From JBCCEJ01 sp039030335 (GTDB taxonomy: Bacteria > Pseudomonadota > Gammaproteobacteria > HK1), in assembly GCA_039030335.1 (NCBI GenBank), contig JBCCEJ010000003.1, positions 1 to 64,000 of the forward strand: DNA of 64,000 nt, given 5' to 3'. Every line of letters begins with the position of its first letter. The stretch's first letter is position 1. The notes below the pieces were generated by a model. It saw nothing but the letters and a program-made list of their open reading frames with translations. It searched no databases and was not told the origin of the DNA. The position numbers and the translations under genes are program-made. Below are positions 1 through 8,632 of the stretch, one piece after another.

Positions 1-437
1 CATGCCTGGGCGCCCCTCGCCCGGTTGAGCCAGCCGTCCTTCGCGCCGAACGGTTTGCCGCTGCCGTTTTCCAGCAGGTTTTGGCCGTCGAAGTGCGAAC
101 GGTTGCGATAACGGCTGGTCGCCGCCGGTACGACCGCGAGTTCTCGCGCTCTGTACAGTGGTAACAGCGCGCCGAGCGCCGGGTGCAGTCCAAACTCGCC
201 ATCGAGGTCCAACACTGCGCGCTCCGCTCCCGGTGCTCCCAACGCGAGTGTCGGGCGCAGGCGCCGATAGTTCCGGTCGTGATAGGGCGCAACCGCGTGC
301 AGCCCGTCCAGACCACCCCGCAGAACGACCAGGACAAGCCGGCTTTCCGTCGGCGCTCTGGCGAATAGGAGGCCTGGTTGCCACGCGGCCAGGCCGGCCG
401 CCGCCGCCCCCTGAAGGAACAGTCTTCGATCCAGCAT
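1..437 (-). CDS. DUF1501 family protein, N-terminal part (runs off left edge)
   Basis: The open frame starts with ATG at 437 and continues past the window edge, so only about 145 N-terminal residues are visible. It begins MLDRRLFLQGAAAAGLAAW, a twin-arginine-like or hydrophobic export signal, followed by a segment typical of DUF1501 proteins (VLRGGLDGLHAVAPYHD). Two bases separate it from the DUF1800 gene upstream on the same strand, so the two are almost certainly one operon. DUF1800 and DUF1501 genes are a recurrent pair in proteobacteria and planctomycetes. Their biochemical role is not established, although DUF1501 belongs to the alkaline-phosphatase/sulfatase-like superfamily. I infer an exported protein acting with its DUF1800 partner. 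Confidence 0.85.
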   Translation of the reverse strand, partial: MLDRRLFLQGAAAAGLAAWQPGLLFARAPTESRLVLVVLRGGLDGLHAVAPYHDRNYRRLRPTLALGAPGAERAVLDLDGEFGLHPALGALLPLYRARELAVVPAATSRYRNRSHFDGQNLLENGSGKPFGAKDGWLNRARGAQA

Positions 438-439
438 GC

Positions 440-1786
440 TCATCTCCGTTGGAATTCCGCCGAGGCGAGCACCAGCGCAACGCCCGCATCTGCAGAAGGG
501 GCCAGTGCCACCATTCGCCGGGTCGGAGCCGACGCCGCGGGCCCGGCCAGAGATTCGAGGAAAGCCGATGGCGACTGTTCGACGCGGGCTTTGGCCGCTA
601 CCGCCCGCAGCCATTCGACCCGGCGCAGCAATGCCTGCGGTGCGATCCAATGTTCGGCCCGGTCCGGCCAACCCTGGGGTGAGGGCGCATTGAAAGGTTC
701 GTGTCCCATGGTCTGCAGCGGCACGCGCAGTACGCGGAATCCGGCCTTTCCGTGGTCGACAGCCCGCAAGGTCGAGATCACCAGTTCGTAGGGGGTCTTG
801 ACCTTCGCGAGCGGTGCTTCCCAAACCGAGGGCAGTTCGACAAGAGCCCGTGACACCGAAGCGAGGTCGCCGCTGCTATCGCTAAAGACCCGCGCGATCC
901 GTGCGACGTCACCGGGTGGTGGATCGTCTGCGACGAAGTGGCGCACCAGCTTGGTCGCGATGAAGCGTGCGGTGGAGGGATGGCGGACGAGATCGCGCAT
1001 GATGCGACGCGCTTCTTCTTCGCCCGCTTCCGGGTAGGTGCGGCCGAGCACTCTTTTCGACCCGGGCTCGTGCATGGCGGCGCGGAACTGAAACTTCCCC
1101 GAGATCGTACGACGGCTGCGACGACCTACCATGCCACCGTGCGTCCAGCCCGTCAGGGCTTTGGCAAATTCCGTGACGTCGTTTTGCCGATAGCCGCCAT
1201 CGACTCCAAGGGTGTGCAGTTCCAGGATTTCGCGGGCGAGGTTTTCGTTCAGTGAGCGCTTCGCGCGGCGACCGGCGCGAGAGTTGGGCCCCATCGAGCG
1301 ATCGTTGTCCAGGTACGCCAACATGGCTACGTGGCCAACGGCGGCCAGAAGCATGTCTTCGAAACGGCCGAAGACGTGCGGGCGAACCGCTTCTCGTTCG
1401 TAGGCCGGAAGCGCCGGTCCGATGATCGCCTTGGTACGCGATACCGTGAAGTGATTCGACCAGAACAGCACCAAACGTTCGGCAAATGGCGTGTCGGTGG
1501 TGATGGCGTGTCGGGCCCGCGCGACCAGCTCGGCGCCGAAGTTCCTGCGGTAGTGTTTGCGCGTGGTTTTGCGCAACGCTTCGGAGCCGCTGCGCCGCGC
1601 CTCGAAGATATCTTTGACGATGCTCGCCGAATCGGGAAAGCGCTCGAGGCGCGCAGGCGTGCGTTGCCGCGAATCGATCTGAGCCAGCAACCAACGGCGG
1701 GGGTCGCCCCCGACGCGTCTGGCGTCGTGCGGACCGACGCCGAGTCCGAAGCGGTTCAGTGCGATGAACGTCTCTATTGATCGCAT
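440..1786 (-). CDS. DUF1800 family protein
   Basis: This 448-residue protein opens with the family signature ALNRFGLGVGP and carries the conserved run LVLFWSNHFTVS and the REILELHTLGVDGGY segment typical of DUF1800. Length is normal for the family. The function of DUF1800 is unknown. It is nearly always encoded next to a DUF1501 gene, as here, where the stop codon lies 2 bp before the DUF1501 start. The ATG at 1786 faces a divergent intergenic region shared with thpR. No catalytic residues can be assigned. Confidence 0.9.
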   Translation of the reverse strand: MRSIETFIALNRFGLGVGPHDARRVGGDPRRWLLAQIDSRQRTPARLERFPDSASIVKDIFEARRSGSEALRKTTRKHYRRNFGAELVARARHAITTDTPFAERLVLFWSNHFTVSRTKAIIGPALPAYEREAVRPHVFGRFEDMLLAAVGHVAMLAYLDNDRSMGPNSRAGRRAKRSLNENLAREILELHTLGVDGGYRQNDVTEFAKALTGWTHGGMVGRRSRRTISGKFQFRAAMHEPGSKRVLGRTYPEAGEEEARRIMRDLVRHPSTARFIATKLVRHFVADDPPPGDVARIARVFSDSSGDLASVSRALVELPSVWEAPLAKVKTPYELVISTLRAVDHGKAGFRVLRVPLQTMGHEPFNAPSPQGWPDRAEHWIAPQALLRRVEWLRAVAAKARVEQSPSAFLESLAGPAASAPTRRMVALAPSADAGVALVLASAEFQRR

Positions 1787-1840
1787 GCTGCGTTCATCTC
1801 GTTAACCTGTTGATTTCATAGCTCGATATGCTGCGCCTGT

Positions 1841-1930
1841 TTTGTCGCAGAAGTTTGCCGTTGCATCCGGCGTTTGTCGCAGTTTGTAACCGAGCGCTTC
1901 GCTGTCGCGGTTCCGGCAGCGTTGTCGCAC
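1841..1930. repeat. Three spaced copies of TTTGTCGCA in a divergent promoter region
   Basis: The 10-mer tttgtcgcag occurs at 1841-1850 and 1873-1882. A close copy, ttgtcgcac, lies at 1922-1930. All three are in the 187-bp gap between the divergently transcribed DUF1800 gene and thpR. Direct repeats in such a place can be regulator binding sites, but the spacing (32 and about 49 bp) is irregular and no regulator is encoded nearby. Confidence 0.3.
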
Positions 1931-1973
1931 TGTCAGAATCAGAGCGACCGGCGCGCACCGCCCCGCGACTTCA

Positions 1974-2564
1974 ATGATGATCATGCGACCCAATTGGTTT
2001 ATCGCTTTGCGATGTCAGGTGGATACCTGGTATTCCGAGATGCTGGCGTCAACCCTGCCGCCACCGCGCGTGCGGACATTCTCCCCGGACGATCTGCACT
2101 TGACTGTCGCCTTCCTGGGTGCCGTCGAAGCGCACGTCGCGGAACAGGCATTTCGCGGCGCGTCGTCCTGGCCTACCGGCGCGTTGGAAGTATCACTGGA
2201 TGTAGTTCGGCCCCTTGGCCCGAAGCGCCGCTTCAGCGCGCTGTCCGCTACTCTCGACACGGGGCGGGCCGAGGTCGAAGAGGGGATGGCCGCTTGCACC
2301 AATGCCATGCGGACGGCCGCCGGCCTGGGTCCGGAGTCGCGCCCGCCGCTTGCGCATATGACGATCGCGAGACCTGAGCGCCGGGCGTCCGCGCGCGAGC
2401 GAGGGCTGGCGTTGCAGTGGGCTGCTGCGCTGCCGGTCGCCGGACAGACCGTGCGTATCGGGGAACTGGCCCTCTACACGTGGGCTGAAGACCGCCGCCA
2501 CCGCCTGTTCCGGATCGCGCGTTCGCGATCGCTCTGCCAGCGAAACGCCCTACGGCGTTATTGA
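1974..2564 (+). CDS. thpR: RNA 2',3'-cyclic phosphodiesterase (2H phosphoesterase)
   Basis: The 196-residue protein has the two HxT motifs that define the 2H phosphoesterase (LigT/ThpR) superfamily. HLTVAFLG is at about residue 42 and HMTIARPER at about 127, each His-Thr pair contributing to the active site. The family hydrolyses RNA 2',3'-cyclic phosphodiester ends and can ligate tRNA halves in vitro. The start is uncertain by a few residues because MMIM offers ATG codons at 1974, 1977 and 1983. Its 3' end overlaps by 15 bp the 3' end of the convergent degenerate EAL-domain gene. Confidence 0.88.
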   Translation: MMIMRPNWFIALRCQVDTWYSEMLASTLPPPRVRTFSPDDLHLTVAFLGAVEAHVAEQAFRGASSWPTGALEVSLDVVRPLGPKRRFSALSATLDTGRAEVEEGMAACTNAMRTAAGLGPESRPPLAHMTIARPERRASARERGLALQWAAALPVAGQTVRIGELALYTWAEDRRHRLFRIARSRSLCQRNALRRY

Positions 2565-4454
2565 CGGGGCCTTGGGGCCGCGCGCGGCTGTCATCAGCAG
2601 TTCCGTCGTCAGCGCCCGCGCGCCCGGCTTGCCCTGGTAGGCGTCGAACCCACAGTTCTTGAAGAACTCTACCTGCTCTGGCTCCGTGACGCCGAGTGCA
2701 ATTAATCGGGATCCTGTGTTCTCGGCAAAGGCGGCCAGACCCGCCATCAGACGCCGGTCTTGAGAATCCGCCGAGAGATCGCGGCAGAGCCGGCTGTCGA
2801 CGCGGAAGTTGTCTGGCTGCAAGCCGCGCAGAGCGTGCAGCGGCAGCCCCCCTGAAACCGTCAGGTCGACGGTCAGACGGAGTCCGAGCGACTGCAGTGC
2901 GGTGAGTTTTTCGCCCCAGGTAGCGACGGCGGTATCCGGCACCGCGATCCCGAGTGCGCCCCTGCCAATGTGCGCAGCGCTCACGCCGGCCCTGATGCTG
3001 CTTACGAATTCCGGCCTCTGCAGATGTCGTTCCGCTACGCGCACATAGAGTGTCGGTGCGCTGGGTGTTATCGATTGCAGCGCTGCGGCGACGGTGCAGA
3101 CTTCGCGGAGCAACCACTCGCCCAAGGTGCGGATATGCCCGCCGCGCTCGGCGGCGGCCACCACTTCGAGGGTCGACTGGATGCCCAGGGTCGGGTGTTG
3201 CCATTCGATCATCGTGTCGAAACCGCACGCCGTGCGGTCAGCGAGGCGCATGCGGGGCTGGTGCATCACGCGGAGCTGACCATGGTAGATCGCGCGCTCG
3301 ACGTCTGCTCCCAGGGTGCGTTGTCGAATCTGCAGGTCGGCGTTTGCCGGCGCGGAAGACTGCACCCGGTTGCCACCTCGCCGTGTTGCCTCGATGGCGA
3401 GAGCGCCCGCCGCATAGATCAGTTCCTCAGCGCTTTGCCCGTCCTCGTGACTGGCGGCGAGTCCGACGCTCGCCGAGATCGCGACGCGGGTATGGTGCAG
3501 GACCATCGGACGGGCCAGGTTGTCGCGCAATGCCTCGCTCAAGTCGAGCGCGGCCTCGACGGATAATGACCCGGACAGAACCAGAGTGAATGCAGAGGCG
3601 CCGCTCCGGGCAAGCAGGTGTTGGGCTGGAACGGAATCGGCCACCGACTTGATGCGGCGGACGGCTTCGGCGAGTGCCGCGCCTTCGGCGTCTGGCCCGA
3701 CCCCGTCGCTAACCTGGTGCATCTGCTCCAATAGCAGCGAGAGCGCGAAGACGTGTTCACCGGACGCGCGTTTACGGCCGGGTTGGCCGGCCGTCGACGC
3801 GTCATGCTGGGTGTCATGTCCAGCATCGCGCTCATGTACCTGCCGCGTGCCCAGGTAAGGGGGGGTGCGGGCCGGGTCGAGTGAGACGACGGCGCCGGGG
3901 TGCGCTTGTTCGACGGCCGGATCGCCGTTACGCCAATCGCGACCGCTACCGGGCTCGAGGCGCCGCAGCTGTGTATCGGTCCATGCCAGTAGCCCACCCA
4001 TACTGGCAAGACCCGTTACGGGGTCGATGCGCTGTACTCGCAGTTCATAGGCTCTGGCCGCCAGCACTGCGTTGCATCGGACCAGCAGTTCCGAAGGGTC
4101 AGCCGGCAGCGGCAGGAATTCTCTGGCGCCGCCGGCGACCGCCGTATCGCGATGCTCGGGATCGGTACCCTCGATCAGCACGATCAGCGCGGTCTGGTGG
4201 TCGGACGCGGCATTGTGCATGGCGTCGGTCACGCGGGCGTCCGGCCGATCGGCGGATGGCCACCGGGCCAGTAGCAGGTGTGGCCGCTGCCGTAGCGCGC
4301 GCACCATCGCGTCTGCATCACTACAAAGAACGGGCGCGACCGCGCCAGCGTCTTCAAGGAATTTACCAAGGACATCCACGGTCAGTGGGTCGGTGTCGTA
4401 AACGACTACGGAGGCATTCGCGACACTATCTGGGACTACCGCTGCTGTTGCCAT
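2550..4454 (-). CDS. REC-GGDEF-EAL architecture protein, all three domains degenerate
   Basis: From ATG 4454 the protein is 634 residues; an in-frame start at 4565 would add 37 residues. I prefer 4454 because MATAAVV leads directly into the REC fold and a GAGA stretch lies just upstream. Residues 13-140 resemble a receiver domain but lack the phospho-acceptor Asp. Residues about 145-390 resemble GGDEF (starting RIDPVTGLASMGG) with a low-complexity insert, and have SGASAF where GGDEF should be. Residues 390-630 resemble EAL, with GFDTMIEW in place of the EAL motif and VDLTVSGG in place of DDFGTG. This is expected to be a non-catalytic c-di-GMP or protein-interaction effector. It lies divergently beside the histidine kinase operon and probably belongs to that signalling set. 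Confidence 0.8.
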   Translation of the reverse strand: MATAAVVPDSVANASVVVYDTDPLTVDVLGKFLEDAGAVAPVLCSDADAMVRALRQRPHLLLARWPSADRPDARVTDAMHNAASDHQTALIVLIEGTDPEHRDTAVAGGAREFLPLPADPSELLVRCNAVLAARAYELRVQRIDPVTGLASMGGLLAWTDTQLRRLEPGSGRDWRNGDPAVEQAHPGAVVSLDPARTPPYLGTRQVHERDAGHDTQHDASTAGQPGRKRASGEHVFALSLLLEQMHQVSDGVGPDAEGAALAEAVRRIKSVADSVPAQHLLARSGASAFTLVLSGSLSVEAALDLSEALRDNLARPMVLHHTRVAISASVGLAASHEDGQSAEELIYAAGALAIEATRRGGNRVQSSAPANADLQIRQRTLGADVERAIYHGQLRVMHQPRMRLADRTACGFDTMIEWQHPTLGIQSTLEVVAAAERGGHIRTLGEWLLREVCTVAAALQSITPSAPTLYVRVAERHLQRPEFVSSIRAGVSAAHIGRGALGIAVPDTAVATWGEKLTALQSLGLRLTVDLTVSGGLPLHALRGLQPDNFRVDSRLCRDLSADSQDRRLMAGLAAFAENTGSRLIALGVTEPEQVEFFKNCGFDAYQGKPGARALTTELLMTAARGPKAPSITP

Positions 4455-4972
4455 TATCCATTTCTCTCGCGGCTCGCAGCCTGCTGGCTGCACCGGTTCG
4501 GCGCGAGCGCCGGGGGCTGGGAGCCGGTGTGACACGTGTTGCTCTGCTTGAGTCATCCGGGTCATTTCTACCGGGTCCCATCGATCGAAGATGGCAAGAG
4601 GTTGGCGCTAAAATGATAAAAACAGTGTGTCGTGAATCTCAGATTTTCACTTTATTCATTTTTATCGACGAGCGTTTGGGGTGATTTTGTGAGCCAGTTG
4701 GCGGGTTCGAGCATTGGGGTCTGGCGCATTCGCGCTCTGAATACCCAGTATTCCCAAACAGTGTCCGCATCGAACAACAGCCCTTGAGACCGTGGCTATA
4801 CTGGCAGGCAAGGCGATCGGGTTGAGAATTTGCCGGTTTGCCGGCCGATGCCCAGAACTGAACGATCACCACCGACCCGCGCCGGAGCAACCTTGTCTTC
4901 ATCCGCCCGCCATTCGCTGACGCCGTGCGAACCGTCAGACCGGTCGCCAGCGTGTGCCAACGCGAGGTCGTC
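4455..4972. other. Divergent intergenic region with AT-rich patch
   Basis: This gap of about 520 bp separates the degenerate EAL gene (minus) from the first histidine kinase (plus). The stretch 4610-4680 is clearly AT-richer than its surroundings, with runs such as gataaaaac and tcatttttatc, and probably holds promoters for one or both genes. A TATACT hexamer at 4797-4802 could be a -10 box for the kinase operon, but I see no convincing -35. No gene was recognised here. Confidence 0.45.
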
Positions 4973-7900
4973 ATGCCGTCGTTGATCACCGCCGGGGTGC
5001 TCGCGACGCTGTTCCTGCTCGCCTTCTGGCTGGCCTCTGCCCCGCTGTTCGATGCCAGCCTGCTCGCGGCGCCCATCCATGCCGTCGGCCTTAGCGCGGT
5101 GTTGTGCGGCATCGGCGTGGCGGTCATGTTGCTGTCACTGTCGCGACATCGGCGGCTTCAGCGGCTACGGGCGGCCCATGCCGAGCTGAATCAGTACCAG
5201 TTCATGGCAAATTCGCTGACAGACATGCTGTCGGTCATGGATTGTCACTATCGCTATGTTGCGGTTAACGACGCCTATTGCCGGATGACCGGGAGCCCGC
5301 GCGAGGGCATTCTCGGCCGCACCGTCTCCCAGATGTGGGGTGCCGACACCTTCGGCCGTTACATCGAGCCCCACGTCAAACGGTGCCTGGATGGTGAAAC
5401 CGTCAGCTACAGCGCGTGGATGGGCTTTCAGGACGGTAGTCAGCGCTACTGCGAGGTCACCTACCGACCGTTGCTGTCCGATGCCGGAATCCCGTCACAT
5501 ATCGTCGTACTTACGCGTGACGAGACGGCCACAAAAGACGCCGAGATGCGCGCGCAGACTGCTTCGGCATGGCTCAAGGCGCTTGGCGAGAACTCGCTTT
5601 GCTCGATTAGCGTGAAAGGGCTAGACGGGCGCTTCCTCTACGCCAATGAGAGATGGCATGCGTGGTTCAACCCCGAGGGACACGATGTCCTCGGAAAGTC
5701 CGCGGCCGCGCTGTTCGAACCGTCGGTTGCCGAGCGTATGGACCGCGACCTGGAATTGCCGCGGTCCGGGCAATACGCGCATCAGGAAGAGGTCGACTTC
5801 CGATTTCCTGACGGCAGTGTCAGGCAGCTGCTCCGCCAGTGCACGGTGGTGCGCGGTGAAATGCAGGAGCCGATCGCGCTTTGCAGCATCGTAATCGACG
5901 TCACAGAACGGGCCCGCGCTGAACAGGAACTCCGCGACAGTCGGGAGATGGTCCGCGCTCTGGCGGATGCGCTGCCCCACATGGTGTCCCTGAAGGATCC
6001 CGAAGGGCGCTATATGTTCGTCAACCAGTGCTTTGAAGACTGGATGGGCATATCGCGCGACGAGGCGTTGGGCCAACGCACCGATGACGTGCTGGCGGAA
6101 CACGAGTGGGGTTCGATCGAAGCTACGGAGGCGGATGTCGTGCGCGATGGTGGCACTTCGACTGTCGACCGCGACGTCCGCTTTGGCGACGGCACCAACC
6201 GCTACGGGCGCCTGACCCGGTTCCCGGTAACCAACGATCGGGGGCAACCGATCGGAGAAGGTGCGTTCTTCCATGACCTCACGGAAATGCGCAACGTCCA
6301 GGCACAGCTGCGTATCGCGGTGCAGGCTGCGGAAACCGCCGCGCGCGCCAAGAGCACGTTCCTCGCGACCATGAGTCACGAAATTCGTACACCGTTGAAC
6401 GCAATCCTCGGCATGAGTCACCTCGCCCTGGAGAGCGGACTGGACGCCCATCAGCGCGACTACGTCGCGAAGATCCACTCGTCTGCTCAGGGCCTGCTGG
6501 CGCTCGTCAACAATATTCTCGACGTATCCAAGGTCGAGGCTGGTGAGATGGCCCTGGAACTCGCGCAGTTTGCGCTCGACGACGTTCTCGAGAACGTTGC
6601 CGTGGCGGTGGGGACCCCCGCCGCGGAGAAGCGCCTGGAAGTGATATTCGATGTCGGGCCGAGCGTGCCGCGCGCACTGATCGGCGATGCGTTGAGGCTT
6701 GGCCAGGTGCTGACCAATCTCGCCGGCAATGCCGTGAAGTTTACCGAGACCGGCACCGTGACGGTGCGTATTGGCCGTGCTTCGAAGCCGGCCGTAAAGC
6801 CGACTTTCAATGCGACCGGTGCGGTTGAACCCAGCTTGCGGGAGACTGCGGCGAACTCCCGCTTGCTGTTCGAGGTGGTGGATACCGGCGTCGGGATTGC
6901 GGCGGAGCAACAGGCACGATTGTTCACACCATTTTCGCAGGCGGACAGCTCCACCACGCGCCGCTTCGGTGGAACTGGTCTGGGCCTCACCATTTCGGCG
7001 CAAATCGTCCGCTTGATGGGTGGCGAGATCGCCGTTCAGAGTGCGCCTGGGGCAGGCAGCCGATTCGCTTTCGAAGTCGACATTCCAGCCGCGCTGGACC
7101 AGGCTCCACCCGCGCCACGCGACGGGACTCAGGCGTTGATTCTGGACGGCTCCGCGGTGCGCGCGGCCGCGTACGAGAACCTCTTGACCCGCGCCGGATA
7201 CGACATATGCAGAGCAGCCACTCTCGCTGAATTCGATGCTGCCTTGAGTGTTCTGTCTGCTGGCGGGCAACAGCTTGGACTGGTCCTCGCCGACGCTGAG
7301 CTACACGGCGCCGAACTGGTCGCTAGCGCGGGACTGCTCGCGGCGTTGGACCAGAAGCGCGAGCCGGCCGTGATCTTCGCGACGGAGGTGCTCAATCTTG
7401 CCGAGGCCGAGCGGCTGACGCGCGCCTTCGCGCGCTGCGGCTGTCTCAGCAAGCCGCTCACCGGGTCCGCTCTGGAGCAGGGCCTGCGGCGTATCGACCC
7501 CAATGACGCGGGCCCGACCTCGAGCGATATTCACAACGGCCGCGACCCTGCTCAATTCGATGGCATCCTCGGCGCTGAAGTGCTGGTCGTGGAAGATAAT
7601 CACATCAACGCTCAGGTGGTTGTCGAACTGCTGGATGCGGCTGGTGTGATCGCAACCGTGGCCCATGATGGCCCGGAGGCGCTGGGCGCCCTGCGGGGCG
7701 GCAACTTCGAGCTGGTCCTGCTCGACATCGAGTTGCCCGGATTCGACGGGCTGGAAGTGGTGCGGCGCTTCGGACGAGCCGACCGGATACCGATGGTAGC
7801 GATGACCGCACACGACGTCGACACCGTCGACACCCAGTGCAGGGCCGTTGGTCTGCGCGAAGTCGTTACCAAGCCACTCGATCCCGAGCGACTGATCGAG

Positions 7901-8623
7901 CTCTTGATCACCTACATCAAGCCGCGCGAGCGCACGCTCAGCAAACAACGACGGGTCTTCGATCGCCAGGCGATCTCCGCGCGGCTGCCATACGCCTTAC
8001 CGGGACTCGCGATCGACCTCGGGGTTCGTGGTCTGGGCGGTAACCAGGGTCTGTACATCCGCTTGGTGAACGATCTGGTGTTCGATCCGGCCGGACCGCT
8101 CGCGACATTGCAGGAGGCGCTGGAAAGCGAGGATGAAGCGCTGATCACTCGCTGCGCGCACACGCTGAAGGGGGTAGCCGCAACGCTCGGTGCGCACCGC
8201 CTGCAAGAACTCGCGGCGCGGACTGAAAAGCTGGTGCCGAAGACTCATGAATCGCTCCGGCCGGTAAGGATCACGCTAGAGACCGAGATCGCTGCGCTCA
8301 GAACGAGCGCCGCGGTGTTGCGCAATCGTGCCGACACCCGAACGCCAGACACGAGCGCGGACGTTCCGAGGTCCGACCTGCCGGAGCGACACGAGCTGTT
8401 GCGGCGCCTGCGCCAGTTGCTGCGCCAGGGTGACGCCCAGACGACGCAGCTGCTGCCGCAGCTGCGCGCCTTGGACTGGCCCGAGCCGCTGGTCGGTCGG
8501 GTCGCTCAGCTCGCGCGCGAAATCGAAGACTTTGATTTCGAGGAGGCTCACCTGACTCTCGATGACCTGCAAGCGGATCTGGCGGACATCCCAGATGTCG
8601 TGCGCCCATTTCCAGTCAAGTAA
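4973..8623 (+). CDS. Hybrid histidine kinase: 2 TM, 3 PAS, HisKA, HATPase, 2 REC, Hpt
   Basis: The start is taken at ATG 4973 (1216 aa), which follows GCGAGG and leads directly into a membrane segment; an upstream ATG at 4925 is in frame. Two hydrophobic helices occupy residues 1-60. Three PAS domains follow at about 77-186, 202-312 and 326-440. The HisKA domain has H469 in SHEIRTPLN. The HATPase has its N box around N586 and FGGTGLGL. A degenerate receiver (about 719-839) precedes a canonical one with D918 in LLDIELPGFDG. The Hpt domain has H1063 in AHTLKGVAATLG. A C-terminal tail with FDFEEA resembles the tail of the next kinase. The set H-D-H makes an unorthodox internal phosphorelay of the BarA type. 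It is first of three kinase genes, 9 bp before the next. Confidence 0.92.
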   Translation: MPSLITAGVLATLFLLAFWLASAPLFDASLLAAPIHAVGLSAVLCGIGVAVMLLSLSRHRRLQRLRAAHAELNQYQFMANSLTDMLSVMDCHYRYVAVNDAYCRMTGSPREGILGRTVSQMWGADTFGRYIEPHVKRCLDGETVSYSAWMGFQDGSQRYCEVTYRPLLSDAGIPSHIVVLTRDETATKDAEMRAQTASAWLKALGENSLCSISVKGLDGRFLYANERWHAWFNPEGHDVLGKSAAALFEPSVAERMDRDLELPRSGQYAHQEEVDFRFPDGSVRQLLRQCTVVRGEMQEPIALCSIVIDVTERARAEQELRDSREMVRALADALPHMVSLKDPEGRYMFVNQCFEDWMGISRDEALGQRTDDVLAEHEWGSIEATEADVVRDGGTSTVDRDVRFGDGTNRYGRLTRFPVTNDRGQPIGEGAFFHDLTEMRNVQAQLRIAVQAAETAARAKSTFLATMSHEIRTPLNAILGMSHLALESGLDAHQRDYVAKIHSSAQGLLALVNNILDVSKVEAGEMALELAQFALDDVLENVAVAVGTPAAEKRLEVIFDVGPSVPRALIGDALRLGQVLTNLAGNAVKFTETGTVTVRIGRASKPAVKPTFNATGAVEPSLRETAANSRLLFEVVDTGVGIAAEQQARLFTPFSQADSSTTRRFGGTGLGLTISAQIVRLMGGEIAVQSAPGAGSRFAFEVDIPAALDQAPPAPRDGTQALILDGSAVRAAAYENLLTRAGYDICRAATLAEFDAALSVLSAGGQQLGLVLADAELHGAELVASAGLLAALDQKREPAVIFATEVLNLAEAERLTRAFARCGCLSKPLTGSALEQGLRRIDPNDAGPTSSDIHNGRDPAQFDGILGAEVLVVEDNHINAQVVVELLDAAGVIATVAHDGPEALGALRGGNFELVLLDIELPGFDGLEVVRRFGRADRIPMVAMTAHDVDTVDTQCRAVGLREVVTKPLDPERLIELLITYIKPRERTLSKQRRVFDRQAISARLPYALPGLAIDLGVRGLGGNQGLYIRLVNDLVFDPAGPLATLQEALESEDEALITRCAHTLKGVAATLGAHRLQELAARTEKLVPKTHESLRPVRITLETEIAALRTSAAVLRNRADTRTPDTSADVPRSDLPERHELLRRLRQLLRQGDAQTTQLLPQLRALDWPEPLVGRVAQLAREIEDFDFEEAHLTLDDLQADLADIPDVVRPFPVK

Positions 8624-8632
8624 GCGCCCCGC

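Noticed and set aside
1802..1993. Short minus-strand open frame in the DUF1800/thpR gap
   Set aside because: Sixty-three codons without family features, overlapping the thpR start and the direct repeats.
5621..7270. Long minus-strand open frame (about 550 codons) antisense to the first hybrid kinase
   Set aside because: It is opposite clearly coding PAS/HisKA/HATPase sequence. High GC produces long antisense frames, and the translation shows no family features.
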